Assembly: GCF_014201335.1 (NCBI RefSeq) | Contig: NZ_JACHEB010000004.1 | Span: 496,001-560,000, forward strand | Length of the DNA stretch: 64,000 bases | Source of the DNA: Tunturiibacter gelidiferens | GTDB lineage: Bacteria > Acidobacteriota > Terriglobia > Terriglobales > Acidobacteriaceae | Direction: 5' to 3' | In this document: positions 1-7,850 of the stretch, piece by piece | Layout: each line of letters opens with the position of its first letter | How positions within the stretch are numbered: position 1 is the stretch's first letter | Position numbers and translations under genes: made by a program | The notes under the pieces: generated by a model | Seen by the model: only the letters and a program-made list of their open reading frames with translations | Databases searched by the model: none | Told to the model about the DNA's origin: nothing

Positions 1-228
1 ACGATTCCTTCAAACTATCGATTCATCATTAGTCCGCTGATGGACTACATCTTGAAGCTCGAGGAGGAAAATCCCGGGCGCAAGGTGGCGGTGCTGCTGC
101 CGGAGCTGGTGGTGCGGCATTGGTGGGAGAACGCGCTGCATAATCAGCGGGTGCAGTTGCTGAAGTTGCTGCTGCTGGTGAGGGGGAATCAGCGAATTGT
201 GGTGGTTAATATTCCCTGGTACCTGTGA
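1..228 (+). CDS. C-terminal end of an APC-family amino acid permease (partial)
   Basis: The reading frame is open from base 1 and ends in TGA at 226-228, giving the last 75 residues of a larger protein whose start lies outside the window. The tail contains LPELVVRHWWENALHNQR and ends in a short hydrophobic strand (IVVVNIPWYL). I recall this as the cytosolic C-terminal tail of long APC-type permeases in acidobacteria, where it follows the transmembrane core; that is memory of the family, not a search. The membrane helices and substrate-binding segments are not in the window, so the substrate cannot be inferred. Confidence 0.6.
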   Translation, partial: TIPSNYRFIISPLMDYILKLEEENPGRKVAVLLPELVVRHWWENALHNQRVQLLKLLLLVRGNQRIVVVNIPWYL

Positions 229-240
229 GAATGGCTGAGG

Positions 241-400
241 CCCGTTTTTGCTGGGGGGGGTTGAGAAAAACGGCTGTTTTGGTGTGGTGTTTTGATGGTG
301 AATTTGCGGTGAGATGCGTGGTGGAACGAGGTGTTTCGCCGCGTGTTTTTCGGCGATGAAAAATGCGCCAAGTTTTGGGATTTATTTTTTTGACAGTGCA
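241..400 (-). repeat. CACCA-rich intergenic repeat, copy A
   Basis: Read on the minus strand this gene-free stretch has a T/A-rich head, the words GGCGCATTTTT and CCACCACGCA, and a run of CACC-containing words separated by A- or T-rich pieces. A similar series in the same order occurs on the plus strand near 59140-59330. No coding signal fits it. Acidobacterial intergenic regions often carry such CACCA-rich tracts; calling the two copies one family is inference from alignment by eye. Confidence 0.45.
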
Positions 401-424
401 AAGCTGCCTCTTGCGAGGCGGCTT
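401..424 (+). terminator. Hairpin between permease and cysteine desulfurase genes, possible terminator
   Basis: AAGCTGCCTC and GAGGCGGCTT flank a TTGC loop, giving a 10-bp stem with one G-U wobble if transcribed on the plus strand. On the minus strand the same position would be a C-A mismatch. No long U tract follows on either side, so factor-independent termination is uncertain. It separates the convergent permease and cysteine desulfurase genes. Confidence 0.35.
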
Positions 425-435
425 GCTTTGGTGGG

Positions 436-1719
436 TTAGGCGGGGATCAGGGTGGGCTTGTTCCAGGTGGGGCTCAGGTCGCGGAGGCGGGCTATGGCTG
501 CGGGGATGAGGGCGAGGGCTTCGTCAATCTCTTCGGTGGTGGTGAGGCGGGAGAGAGAGAAGCGGATGCTGGCGCGGGCACGGGCGGCAGAGAGGCCCAT
601 CGCTGTGAGGACGTGGGAGGGTTCGGTGGCGCCGGACTGGCAGGCGGAACCTCCGCTGACCGAGAGGCCTTTGAGGTCTAGGGCGATGACGAGGGCTTCG
701 GCTTCGACGTGGTCGAAGTAGAGGCTGGAGGTGTTGGAGACGCGAGGGGCGCCTTCGCCGTTGACACCGCACTCTTCTACCTGAGAGAGGATGCCTTGCT
801 CGAGGCGGTCGCGGAGGGCGGCGATGTGGGTGGGGCTGTCGGCGGAGATGAGATGGGCGGGAGCGGTCGGGCGTTCGCCCGATGCCCACATCTCAGAATC
901 GAGATATGGGGCACCGGGATCTTCGGGAGGCGTTTGCGTAAGCCAGGCCTGGGCTAGTTCTGCGGCTTTGCCGAGACCGACTATGCCGGGTACATTTTCG
1001 GTTCCGGCGCGGCGCTGGCGTTCGTGGCTGCCGCCGTGGAGCATGGGGGCGAGGCGGACGTTGCGGCGGACAAAGAGGGCGCCGATGCCCTTGGGGGCGT
1101 AAATCTTGTGGCCGGAGAGGGTGAGGAGGTCGACGTCCTTGAGTGGGCCCTTGGGGCTTAGGTCGAGCGGGAGCCGGCCCACGACCTGGACGGCATCGGT
1201 GTGGAAGAGAGCGCCAGAGGCGTGGGCGATGGCGGCCAGCGCGGCGATGGGCTGGATGACGCCGGTTTCGTTGTTGGCGAACATGACGCTGACGAGCTTT
1301 GTCTCGGGGCGGATGGCGGCCAGCAGAGCGGTGGGCTCGATGACACCTTGGGGGGTGCTGGGCAGAATGGTTACTTCTATCTTCTTTTTGGCTAGGGCCG
1401 CGGCGGCACGGAGGATCGCGTCGTGCTCGATGCTTGTGGTGATGAAGTGAGCGGGTGAGGCGGCGTGCTCCAGTGTGCCGAAGAGGGCGAGGTTGTCGCT
1501 CTCGGTGCCGCCGGAGGTGAAGACGACCTCGGAGGTGCGGCAGTGTAGGAGGCGGGCGATCTGATCGCGGGCGTGGTCGACGGCGGCGCGAGCGAACTGG
1601 CCTTGTTGATGGATGGAGCTGGCGTTGCCGTAGTGCTCGAGGAAGAAGGGACGCATGGTCTCAAAGACCTCGGGAAGAAGAGGCGTTGTGGCGTTGGCGT
1701 CCATGTAGATTCGGCGCAT
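436..1719 (-). CDS. Cysteine desulfurase (NifS/IscS family) with an internal insertion
   Basis: This PLP enzyme takes sulfur from L-cysteine as an enzyme persulfide for Fe-S cluster or thio-cofactor assembly. The 427-residue product starts with the family opening YMDANATTPL, has the PLP lysine in SGHKIYAPKG (about K205), HTDAVQ before it, RAGTENV (about 238-243), and the catalytic cysteine loop SACQSGATEPSHVL (about C360). The long ACQSG loop resembles NifS/IscS class I. NifS and IscS are near 400 residues; the excess here is a Pro/Ala-rich stretch at about 261-298, which lies where the family normally continues straight into the helix ALRDRLEQG. The DNA for that stretch carries two hairpins, suggesting a repeat inserted in frame. 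No iscU, iscA or nifU lies beside it. Confidence 0.93.
   Translation of the reverse strand: MRRIYMDANATTPLLPEVFETMRPFFLEHYGNASSIHQQGQFARAAVDHARDQIARLLHCRTSEVVFTSGGTESDNLALFGTLEHAASPAHFITTSIEHDAILRAAAALAKKKIEVTILPSTPQGVIEPTALLAAIRPETKLVSVMFANNETGVIQPIAALAAIAHASGALFHTDAVQVVGRLPLDLSPKGPLKDVDLLTLSGHKIYAPKGIGALFVRRNVRLAPMLHGGSHERQRRAGTENVPGIVGLGKAAELAQAWLTQTPPEDPGAPYLDSEMWASGERPTAPAHLISADSPTHIAALRDRLEQGILSQVEECGVNGEGAPRVSNTSSLYFDHVEAEALVIALDLKGLSVSGGSACQSGATEPSHVLTAMGLSAARARASIRFSLSRLTTTEEIDEALALIPAAIARLRDLSPTWNKPTLIPA
826..939 (-). repeat. Probable palindromic repeat inserted in frame in the cysteine desulfurase gene
   Basis: The segment encodes about residues 261-298, which the NifS/IscS fold does not need. 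It holds a 10-bp stem at 885-894 with 901-910 (one G-T wobble, 6-nt loop) and an adjacent 6-bp stem at 868-873 with 876-881. Reading continues through both with no stop. Limits of the insertion are estimated from where family motifs resume on each side. Confidence 0.5.
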
Positions 1720-1821
1720 GGATCTATTTTACTGCGCGGAGGAGTTGTTCAGGATGACCAAGGTCGATTCGGTGATTCCGATGCGCTCTGCTGGTGCGGG
1801 AGGGATTTAACGTGATGTGTG

Positions 1822-2268
1822 CTATTCGTCTTCGTCCTCGCCGAGGATATTGCTGACGCGGACTATTGCGTCGATCTGCTCTGAGGTGAGTCGGGAGAGA
1901 AGATTTCGCCGGACCGATTCGGCGTGGATTGGACGGGCGTCGTCGAGCTTCTGCTGGCCGAGTCTGGTGAGCACGACGAGAACGGTGTTGTTGCCGGTGG
2001 AGCGGCGCTCGATGAGTTTTCTTGCCTTCATTCGCGTGAGTTGATGAGAGAGACGGCTTTTGTCCCAACCCATCATGTTGGCTAAGACTTGTTGGCGCAT
2101 CTCTCCTTTTCCGATGGCGGCGAGACGGGAGAGGACACCGAATTCGGACCCTGAGAGACCGGTTGCGTCCGAGATGTCGCGGCCGACACGGGTAAGTACA
2201 TCTTCGCCCATCAGTTTGAAGGCATGCCAGACACGGAGTTCTCGAGGGGATAGGAGTTTGTCGGACAT
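1822..2268 (-). CDS. MarR-family transcriptional regulator
   Basis: A 148-residue winged-helix protein. The ATG at 2268 starts MSDKLLSPRELRVWHAF; the frame stays open to 2400, but that extension runs through the divergent promoter and into the next gene. Typical MarR features are the helix-turn-helix QQVLANMMGWDKSRLSHQLTRM, the wing ERRSTGNNTVLVVLTRLGQQKL, and flanking dimerisation helices. MarR proteins usually repress a neighbouring gene and release DNA on binding a small ligand. Here the neighbour is a divergent SDR oxidoreductase, and two near-identical palindromes lie between them, so auto- and SDR regulation is likely. The ligand cannot be told. Confidence 0.9.
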   Translation of the reverse strand: MSDKLLSPRELRVWHAFKLMGEDVLTRVGRDISDATGLSGSEFGVLSRLAAIGKGEMRQQVLANMMGWDKSRLSHQLTRMKARKLIERRSTGNNTVLVVLTRLGQQKLDDARPIHAESVRRNLLSRLTSEQIDAIVRVSNILGEDEDE

Positions 2269-2294
2269 TGGTGGGGAAAGGTTATCAGGATGTT

Positions 2295-2310
2295 GGTTGA
2301 CATGACAGCC
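2295..2310. promoter_or_regulatory. Putative MarR operator, site 1
   Basis: GGTTGACATGACAGCC is an imperfect palindrome centred between the divergent MarR and SDR genes. It differs at one base from site 2 and lies 31 bp (about three helical turns) from it, so both would be on the same DNA face. Confidence 0.6.
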
Positions 2311-2325
2311 TGGTGAATGTAATTT

Positions 2326-2341
2326 GGTTGACATGACAACC
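2326..2341. promoter_or_regulatory. Putative MarR operator, site 2, overlapping the SDR start codon
   Basis: GGTTGACATGACAACC is a 16-bp palindrome with arms GGTTG/CAACC around a CATG centre. It covers the likely SDR start codon at 2333-2335, so repressor bound here would block transcription through the start or the transcription start itself. Confidence 0.65.
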
Positions 2342-3064
2342 TTGGCGGATAAAAAGATCGCATTTGTGACAGGAGCAAACAAGGGAATTGGTAAGGCCAT
2401 TGTGAAGGGCCTGGCACGGGATGGATATGTTGTTTATCTCGGTGCTCGTGGTGTCGAGCGCGGAAGAGCAGCGGCAGCGGAGCTGGCGGGAGATGGAACG
2501 GTGCGCTTTGTTCAGCTGGACGTTACCGATCCTGCTTCCGTTCTTGCTGCAAAAGAGACGATTGAAACGGAGGTTGGCCGCCTGGATGTGTTGGTGAACA
2601 ATGCGGGAATCAGCTCAGCGCCGGGATCGAGATTTCGCAGTCCGATTGAGGAGAGCGCCGATAATCTTCGGGGTGTGTATGAGACGAATGTCTTTGCCGT
2701 GGTGACGGTGACGAATGTGTTTATTCCTTTACTTCTGCGATCGAACGCGGGCCGTATTGTGAATGTAACGAGTAAGCGTGGATCGATTGGAGAAGATGGC
2801 GCGTGGGTGGGTCGGCCAAATATGACTTACTCCACTTCGAAGACGGCGTTGAATGCAATTACGGTGCATTACGCTCGAAGCCTGGCGGAGACTCCGATTA
2901 AGGTGAATGGAGCGGCGCCTGGGCATGTTGCAACGGACTTCAATGGATTTCGCGGGACGCGCACGCCGGAGCAAGGTGCTTTAGTGGCGATTCGGTTGGC
3001 ACAGCTGGAGAGTGATGGGCCTACGGGTTTGGTGTTTGAAGACGATGTGCAACTGGCCTGGTGA
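2333..3064 (+). CDS. SDR-family NAD(P)-dependent oxidoreductase
   Basis: A classical short-chain dehydrogenase of 243 residues from the ATG at 2333; an upstream in-frame TTG at 2324 is possible but lies in the operator. The cofactor motif TGANKGIG (about 13-20), the NNAG strand motif and the catalytic YSTSK (Tyr-x3-Lys) are all present, followed by PGHVATDFNGFRG. The product resembles carbonyl-reductase-like SDRs. It is divergent from a MarR regulator with twin operators between them, a common arrangement for inducible reductases that deal with reactive carbonyls or quinones; the substrate is unknown. Confidence 0.9.
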   Translation: MTTLADKKIAFVTGANKGIGKAIVKGLARDGYVVYLGARGVERGRAAAAELAGDGTVRFVQLDVTDPASVLAAKETIETEVGRLDVLVNNAGISSAPGSRFRSPIEESADNLRGVYETNVFAVVTVTNVFIPLLLRSNAGRIVNVTSKRGSIGEDGAWVGRPNMTYSTSKTALNAITVHYARSLAETPIKVNGAAPGHVATDFNGFRGTRTPEQGALVAIRLAQLESDGPTGLVFEDDVQLAW

Positions 3065-3112
3065 GATCATCGGTCTTGCTTGAGCCAGACTCGTTGGGTT
3101 GTAATAACTGTT

Positions 3113-3655
3113 ATGGAAGAACGCGAGCGGCAGGTTGTGATGGAGGAGTTGGCTTCGAGTGAAGTGAGGCTGTTGGAGTTGGTTGGTGGATTGACGGACG
3201 CGCAGTGGAGTTTTCGCGAGGCACCGGAGCGATGGTCGATTGCAGATAACATCGAGCACTTGATTGTGTTTGAAGGATTCATCCGGTCCGCGATTGCGAA
3301 GACTCTGGAGGGGACGGCCGAGCCTGAGAAGAAGGCGGAGGTTGGTGCGAAGGAGCCGTTCGTTCTTGGGATCGCGAATGGCCGGAGTAGCAAGTTGATT
3401 GCTCGGGAGGTCGTTCGTCCGACGGGGAGATGGCCGAACCGGAATGAGTTAGTTTCTGAGTTACAAAAGACCAGGGCGGTTACAGTTGCGTTTGTTGCGC
3501 AGACCGATGCGAAACTGCGCGATCACTTTTTTCCTCATATTTCGTTAGGGGATCTGGACTGCTATCAGTGGCTGATGGTGTTGGGACAACACAGCACTCG
3601 GCATACGTTTCAGATTGAGGAGATCAAGGCTGACCCGGCGTTTCCTGCTTCGTAG
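3113..3655 (+). CDS. DinB-family protein
   Basis: A 180-residue four-helix-bundle protein of the DinB/YfiT-like superfamily, many members of which bind a metal through three histidines; some are thiol transferases. The likely ligands are the His in NIEHLI (near the N-terminal third) and the pair in GQHSTRHTFQIEEI near the C-terminus, the usual spacing. The ATG at 3113 is chosen over an upstream TTG at 3080. It follows the SDR gene by about 50 bp on the same strand and may be cotranscribed. Substrate unknown. Confidence 0.85.
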   Translation: MEERERQVVMEELASSEVRLLELVGGLTDAQWSFREAPERWSIADNIEHLIVFEGFIRSAIAKTLEGTAEPEKKAEVGAKEPFVLGIANGRSSKLIAREVVRPTGRWPNRNELVSELQKTRAVTVAFVAQTDAKLRDHFFPHISLGDLDCYQWLMVLGQHSTRHTFQIEEIKADPAFPAS

Positions 3656-3671
3656 ATTCTGCTTGGGATGA

Positions 3672-5687
3672 TTACAGGCGGGCGATGGTGAGTACCGTGA
3701 TGTCGTCGTCCTGGCCGAAGGATTGGGCGGCGTTGGCGATGGATTGAGCTGACTGAGTTGAGATGGCGGTTGTGCGGTCGAAGCCGAAGAGCTCGCCGGA
3801 GTTGCTGCGGGCTTCGACGACGCCGTCGGTGACGAGTGTGAGTTGAGTGTTGGGTGCGAGATGGCCGGTGGATTCGACATAGGGGACGGCGTCTGCGAGT
3901 CCGAGGGGAAGGCCGTTTTCGGTGATGAACTCGGAGCCGTTGAGGTAGGGGGAGATGTGCCCGGCGTTGGAGACAGTCAGGCTGCCATCGGGTGTCAGCA
4001 GGATTGCGCAACAGGTGACGAAGCCGCTGATCTGGCCATGGAGGACGCGGTTGAGGTAGGACAGAATATTGGCGGGAGAACGCATAGGCGGCTGTTGAGA
4101 GCGGCAGCCGCGCAGGGCACCCACGATGGTGCTGACGGTCATTGCTGCGCGCAGACCTTTTCCGCTGACGTCTCCGATGATGACCAATAGAGAGCCATCG
4201 TCTGATGGATGCACCTGGAAGAAGTCTCCGCCGACCTCGCTGGCGGGAATGTAGACGCTTTGGAGAGAGTAGCCGGGTATGGGTGGCGGAGATTTGGGGA
4301 CGAGTAGCGATTGCACGCTGCGGGCGGCGGCGAACTCGGTGGAGAAGCGCTCTTCTTCACGGCGGGCAAGTGAGAATCGTTGGACGAGAAAGATAAGGAG
4401 TGCGAGTACGAAGATGTAGCGGAGTACATCCACAAGAACGAGTGGGTACGGCCGCTGCAGGATCGGGCCGATGAGCTTGTCTGAGAGAGAGGAATTGCCG
4501 CTGACTTGATACCAGATGTAGGCAAGGTTTGCTGCGACGGCATAGCCATAAAGGAGCGCGGATGGAGCCAGGAGCAGACGTGCTGAGGTATTGCCTCGCA
4601 GGGTGTGAAGGGAGAGCTGGATGATGATCCACAGGTAGGCAGGCAGAAGACAGACGAGCTGAAGGCTGTAGGAGACGCCGATGGAGGTGGCTTGCAGGTA
4701 ATAGAGGACGAGGGAGAGGGGGCTGATGGTTGCGACGTAGCAGACGATTCGCCACGAGGGAGAGCCACGCAGCTCAAGCAGAATGGAGAAGAAGGTTACG
4801 GCGGCGATGGCTCCGATTGCGACTGCGATCTCGTCGAGAGCGCGGTAGATGAGAAATCGCATGGAGTCGTAGCCGTAGATGTTTAGCGCGGCATCGGCCG
4901 CTGCGACGAGGAGCACGACTGCGAACCAGAGATATTCGCGGTCTTTCCTGCGGAAGAGGAAGAGCGCCAAGGTGGTGAGGCCGACGAGAAAGGCGAGGAG
5001 ACAATAGGAATAGACGTTGGCAAAGATGAATCCGCGCCGCGCAAGGAGAAGCTGCAGGCGTTGGGTGAGGAGCGCAGTATTTCCGGCTGCTGCTCCTGGG
5101 GAGAGGGTGCCTGCGCCACCCCAGCTGACGATGGGGCGATACTCCCAGACGCGAATTGCAATGTGGATAGAGGTTGGGTTGGTGTCTGCGCCGGGAGGAA
5201 GGGGAAGTGGAAAGATATGCGGGTCGACGGCGAAGACGGGGGCGAGGGTACGCGAGGTGGACCCTTTGCTGCCGATGAGTCTGCCGTCGGCGAAGACCTG
5301 ATAGCCCGAGTAGATACGTGAGAGCAGAAGACCTTGGAGGCCAGGGCGGGGCGGGAGACGGAGGGTGAAGCGGTACCAGCCGTATTCGGTGTAGTTGGGG
5401 AAGCCCTGGCTGGTCCAGGAGCGATCTGCATGCACGAGGGGCCACGCGGAGTCGTCGAAGGAGGGGCTAGCCCATTGGGCGTCGTCGCCGGGGTGAAAAC
5501 GCCAGAGGATATCGATTGAAGTGATCGGGTTGCGATCTTTATCAAGATCGAAGGTAGAGGGCGTGGCTTGCGCGGTTGCGTGGGTTGCGATGAGCGAGAG
5601 GAGAACGGCGAGGGGAATGGTCAGGCAGTGGGCCCTGAGGCGTGAGCCCGTCCAATTGAGCATGCGAGTGTCATCTCCGACCTGCAT
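3672..5687 (-). CDS. Membrane-anchored SpoIIE-type (PP2C) serine phosphatase with periplasmic sensor domain
   Basis: The 671-residue product has a signal peptide ending near ATAQA (about 41), a beta-rich extracytoplasmic domain resembling a galactose-binding-like fold (about 45-215; WRFHPGDDAQWASPSFDDSAW, then VFADGRLIGSKG), about seven hydrophobic helices (about 225-440), a short linker, and a C-terminal PP2C/SpoIIE domain with VGGDFF, GDVSGKG, TDGVVEA and GQDDDITVL carrying the metal-binding aspartates. Such proteins dephosphorylate anti-anti-sigma factors in partner-switching cascades in response to an outside signal. No anti-sigma partner is adjacent. A second start at 5663 gives a more compact signal peptide. 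Confidence 0.9.
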   Translation of the reverse strand: MQVGDDTRMLNWTGSRLRAHCLTIPLAVLLSLIATHATAQATPSTFDLDKDRNPITSIDILWRFHPGDDAQWASPSFDDSAWPLVHADRSWTSQGFPNYTEYGWYRFTLRLPPRPGLQGLLLSRIYSGYQVFADGRLIGSKGSTSRTLAPVFAVDPHIFPLPLPPGADTNPTSIHIAIRVWEYRPIVSWGGAGTLSPGAAAGNTALLTQRLQLLLARRGFIFANVYSYCLLAFLVGLTTLALFLFRRKDREYLWFAVVLLVAAADAALNIYGYDSMRFLIYRALDEIAVAIGAIAAVTFFSILLELRGSPSWRIVCYVATISPLSLVLYYLQATSIGVSYSLQLVCLLPAYLWIIIQLSLHTLRGNTSARLLLAPSALLYGYAVAANLAYIWYQVSGNSSLSDKLIGPILQRPYPLVLVDVLRYIFVLALLIFLVQRFSLARREEERFSTEFAAARSVQSLLVPKSPPPIPGYSLQSVYIPASEVGGDFFQVHPSDDGSLLVIIGDVSGKGLRAAMTVSTIVGALRGCRSQQPPMRSPANILSYLNRVLHGQISGFVTCCAILLTPDGSLTVSNAGHISPYLNGSEFITENGLPLGLADAVPYVESTGHLAPNTQLTLVTDGVVEARSNSGELFGFDRTTAISTQSAQSIANAAQSFGQDDDITVLTIARL

Positions 5688-5865
5688 TTTGCTTTAGGGC
5701 CTGGGATTGCTTCAGGAAATAATACGTGAACCGGGCATTTCCCATGTGCGCGCTGGTTGTTTCTACTGCGGTCGGATGGGTGCGACATTCGGGATCGGCG
5801 AACCTGATAGGCTTATCGCGGTCCGTGGCTTCGGTCGCGACATAGCTAAAACTAATTGGAGAACG

Positions 5866-6450
5866 ATGATGATGAAGAGGATGGTTGTGGCGTTAGCGCT
5901 GGCTTGTTGTTGCGCGACAGGGATGCAGGCGCAGGATGCGAAGGGGCCGAAAATCGCTCCTGGGACGATGATTGCACCGTCGAAGAGCTTCGATGGGATC
6001 CTGAGTGATTTTGAGGGCGAAATGGTGCCGCTGGCCGAGGCGATGCCGGCTGAGAAGTATGACTTTGCACCGACCGCTGCGATCTTTGTTCCGGGGCAGG
6101 GAAGTGAATATGCGACTGTGAGCACGTTTCGCAAGATGGTGCTGCATATTGCATCAGCGAATTACTTCTATGGCAGCAAGGTGGGTGGGACTAAGCCGGA
6201 TGTGGATGTGAAGGCGCTGGCGAATATCAAGGACAAGGACGCGGCGGTTGCGGCGCTGAAAGCTTCCTTCGTGTTTGCGCATAAGGCGTTTGCGATGCTG
6301 ACTCCGCAGAACGCGTTTGAGAGTGTGGATGGGACGAGTACGCGGGCGAGCATGGCGGGCGGATTGGTGGCGCACGCATCGGACCACTATGGACAGCTGG
6401 TGGAGTATCTGCGGATGAATGGAATTGTGCCGCCTGCCAGCAGGAAGTAG
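5866..6450 (+). CDS. Secreted DinB-family protein
   Basis: A 194-residue protein with an N-terminal signal peptide ([20 protein letters not shown], cleavage near QAQD) followed by a DinB-like bundle: [22 protein letters not shown], then [12 protein letters not shown] and [19 protein letters not shown], which hold the likely metal histidines. GGAGA at 5858-5862 lies upstream of three possible ATG codons (5866, 5869, 5872); 5869 or 5872 has better spacing. The frame stays open upstream to 5707, but that piece lacks a signal sequence and looks non-coding. Export of a DinB-like protein is notable; function unknown. Confidence 0.87.
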   Translation: MMMKRMVVALALACCCATGMQAQDAKGPKIAPGTMIAPSKSFDGILSDFEGEMVPLAEAMPAEKYDFAPTAAIFVPGQGSEYATVSTFRKMVLHIASANYFYGSKVGGTKPDVDVKALANIKDKDAAVAALKASFVFAHKAFAMLTPQNAFESVDGTSTRASMAGGLVAHASDHYGQLVEYLRMNGIVPPASRK

Positions 6451-6469
6451 GTTTCTTGGACTGAAGATA

Positions 6470-6502
6470 GAAAGAGCAGCCTCTGCGGCTGCTCTTTCTT
6501 TT
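6470..6502 (+). terminator. Rho-independent terminator of the secreted DinB gene
   Basis: A perfect 12-bp stem (6470-6481 with 6487-6498, loop TCTGC) is followed by TTTT. It lies 20 bp after the stop codon and separates two convergent genes. Confidence 0.85.
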
Positions 6503-6513
6503 GAGGTGGCTTG

Positions 6514-7308
6514 CTATTCGCCTAGCATGATGCGCTGGATGTGATGGGCGCGGCCAGTGGCGCCGTCGCAGTTGATGAGGGCGGCGCACATTTTGGGGTT
6601 GCCCTTGGCGGGCTCGAACTTGCCGGGCATTCCTGTGAGGAAGCGGGCGAGGACTAACTCTTTTTCTACGCCGATGACGGAGTCGTAGGGGCCGGACATG
6701 CCTACGTCGGTCTGGTAGGCTGTGCCGTTGGGGAGGACGCGCTCATCGGCGGTGGGGATGTGGGTGTGGGTGCCGAGGAGAGCGGTGATGCGGCCGTCGA
6801 GATACCAGCCGATGGCTACTTTTTCTGAGGTGGCTTCGCCGTGGAGGTCGAGGAGGATGACCTTGGCGGTGATCTTGCTGAGGAGCTCGTCGGCTTTGCG
6901 GAAGGGGTCGTCGCAGGAGGACATGAAGACGCGGCACTGGAGGTTCATGACGGCGTAGGTCTGGCCGGTGGGGAGTTCGCCCTCGTAGACGCCGAAGCCG
7001 GGGGTGCCGACGGCGTAGTTGGCGGGGCGGAGGACGCGGCGGCCGCGGACGTGGGAGTCGGCGGGGACGGTCATGTACTCGAAGATCTCGCGCTTGTCCC
7101 AGATGTGGTTGCCGGTGGTGATGACGTGGGCGCCGAGATCGAAGAGCTCTTCTGCGATGGAGGGGGTGATGCCGAAGCCGCCGGCGGCGTTTTCTCCGTT
7201 GATGACGAGGAGATCGACGGCGTTGGTTTCGAGGACGTGGGGCAGGTGTTCACGGACGATGTGGCGGCCGGCGGAGCCAAAGACATCTCCGACAAAAAGG
7301 ATGTTCAC
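6514..7308 (-). CDS. YmdB-family (TIGR00282) metallophosphoesterase
   Basis: The 264-residue product matches the YmdB/TIGR00282 calcineurin-like family: FVGDVFGSAGR (first metal Asp), INGENAAGGFGI, ITTGNHIWDKRE (Asn-His), DLHGEATSEKVA and GTHTHIPTADE, then TDVGMSGPYDSVIG. Bacillus YmdB hydrolyses cyclic mononucleotides and affects RNA turnover. In other bacteria the gene often follows rny, which is not seen here. The start at 7308 is GTG. It is monocistronic here, divergent from an Rrf2 regulator. Confidence 0.93.
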   Translation of the reverse strand: MNILFVGDVFGSAGRHIVREHLPHVLETNAVDLLVINGENAAGGFGITPSIAEELFDLGAHVITTGNHIWDKREIFEYMTVPADSHVRGRRVLRPANYAVGTPGFGVYEGELPTGQTYAVMNLQCRVFMSSCDDPFRKADELLSKITAKVILLDLHGEATSEKVAIGWYLDGRITALLGTHTHIPTADERVLPNGTAYQTDVGMSGPYDSVIGVEKELVLARFLTGMPGKFEPAKGNPKMCAALINCDGATGRAHHIQRIMLGE

Positions 7309-7398
7309 TATAGAAGTTTACATGTTGGTGTGGTGGAGAAATTGTGTTGAGCGAGGATGAGTCATCGAATCCTCGGCTGGGTGTGGTAGTTTTTTTGC

Positions 7399-7773
7399 AT
7401 GGCACAGAGCGGACGGTTTCAGTTAAGCGTGCGAATTTTGGCGGTGCTGGCGAGTGAGCCGGATGCAATGCATACGTCGTCTGCAATTGCAGAGGAGCTG
7501 AAGGAGAGCGCCGTGATGGTGCGGAGGGCTTTCCTGCTGCTGCATAAGGCGGGGTTGATTGAGCAGAAGAAGGGGCCGCATGGTGGCGCGAAGCTGAAGA
7601 TTCCGGCGAAGCAGATTGGGCTTGGCGATGTATTTGAGGCGTCGGCGGGCGACTGGCTGAGCATTGAGGATAAGGCTGTGAGCGCGTGGATCAAGAAGGT
7701 GCGGGGGGACGCGGTGGCGGCGATGAATGAACACTCGCTGGCTGGAGTGGTTAAGCGGCTGAAGAAGAAATAG
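7399..7773 (+). CDS. Rrf2-family transcriptional regulator
   Basis: A 124-residue winged-helix protein with the Rrf2 arrangement: QLSVRILAVLA, helix-turn-helix TSSAIAEELKESAVMVRRAFLLLHKAGLI, and the wing KKGPHGGAKLK. It has no cysteines at all, so it is not an IscR/NsrR-type Fe-S sensor and belongs with the YwnA-like, cluster-free Rrf2 proteins. No good ribosome binding site precedes the ATG. Target genes are unknown; the divergent neighbour is the YmdB-like gene. Confidence 0.87.
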   Translation: MAQSGRFQLSVRILAVLASEPDAMHTSSAIAEELKESAVMVRRAFLLLHKAGLIEQKKGPHGGAKLKIPAKQIGLGDVFEASAGDWLSIEDKAVSAWIKKVRGDAVAAMNEHSLAGVVKRLKKK

Positions 7774-7799
7774 ATTCGGCGGATTGGGTTTTGTGGTTG

Positions 7800-7823
7800 G
7801 CCTCGGTGAAAGACCGAGGCTTT
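7800..7823 (+). terminator. Probable terminator after the Rrf2 gene
   Basis: GCCTCGG and CCGAGGC form a 7-bp stem around TGAAAGA, followed by TTT. It lies 27 bp after the Rrf2 stop codon and before the convergent regulator gene. Confidence 0.65.
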
Positions 7824-7850
7824 GCTGCGTTGGTGAAGAGATAGGTGAGG

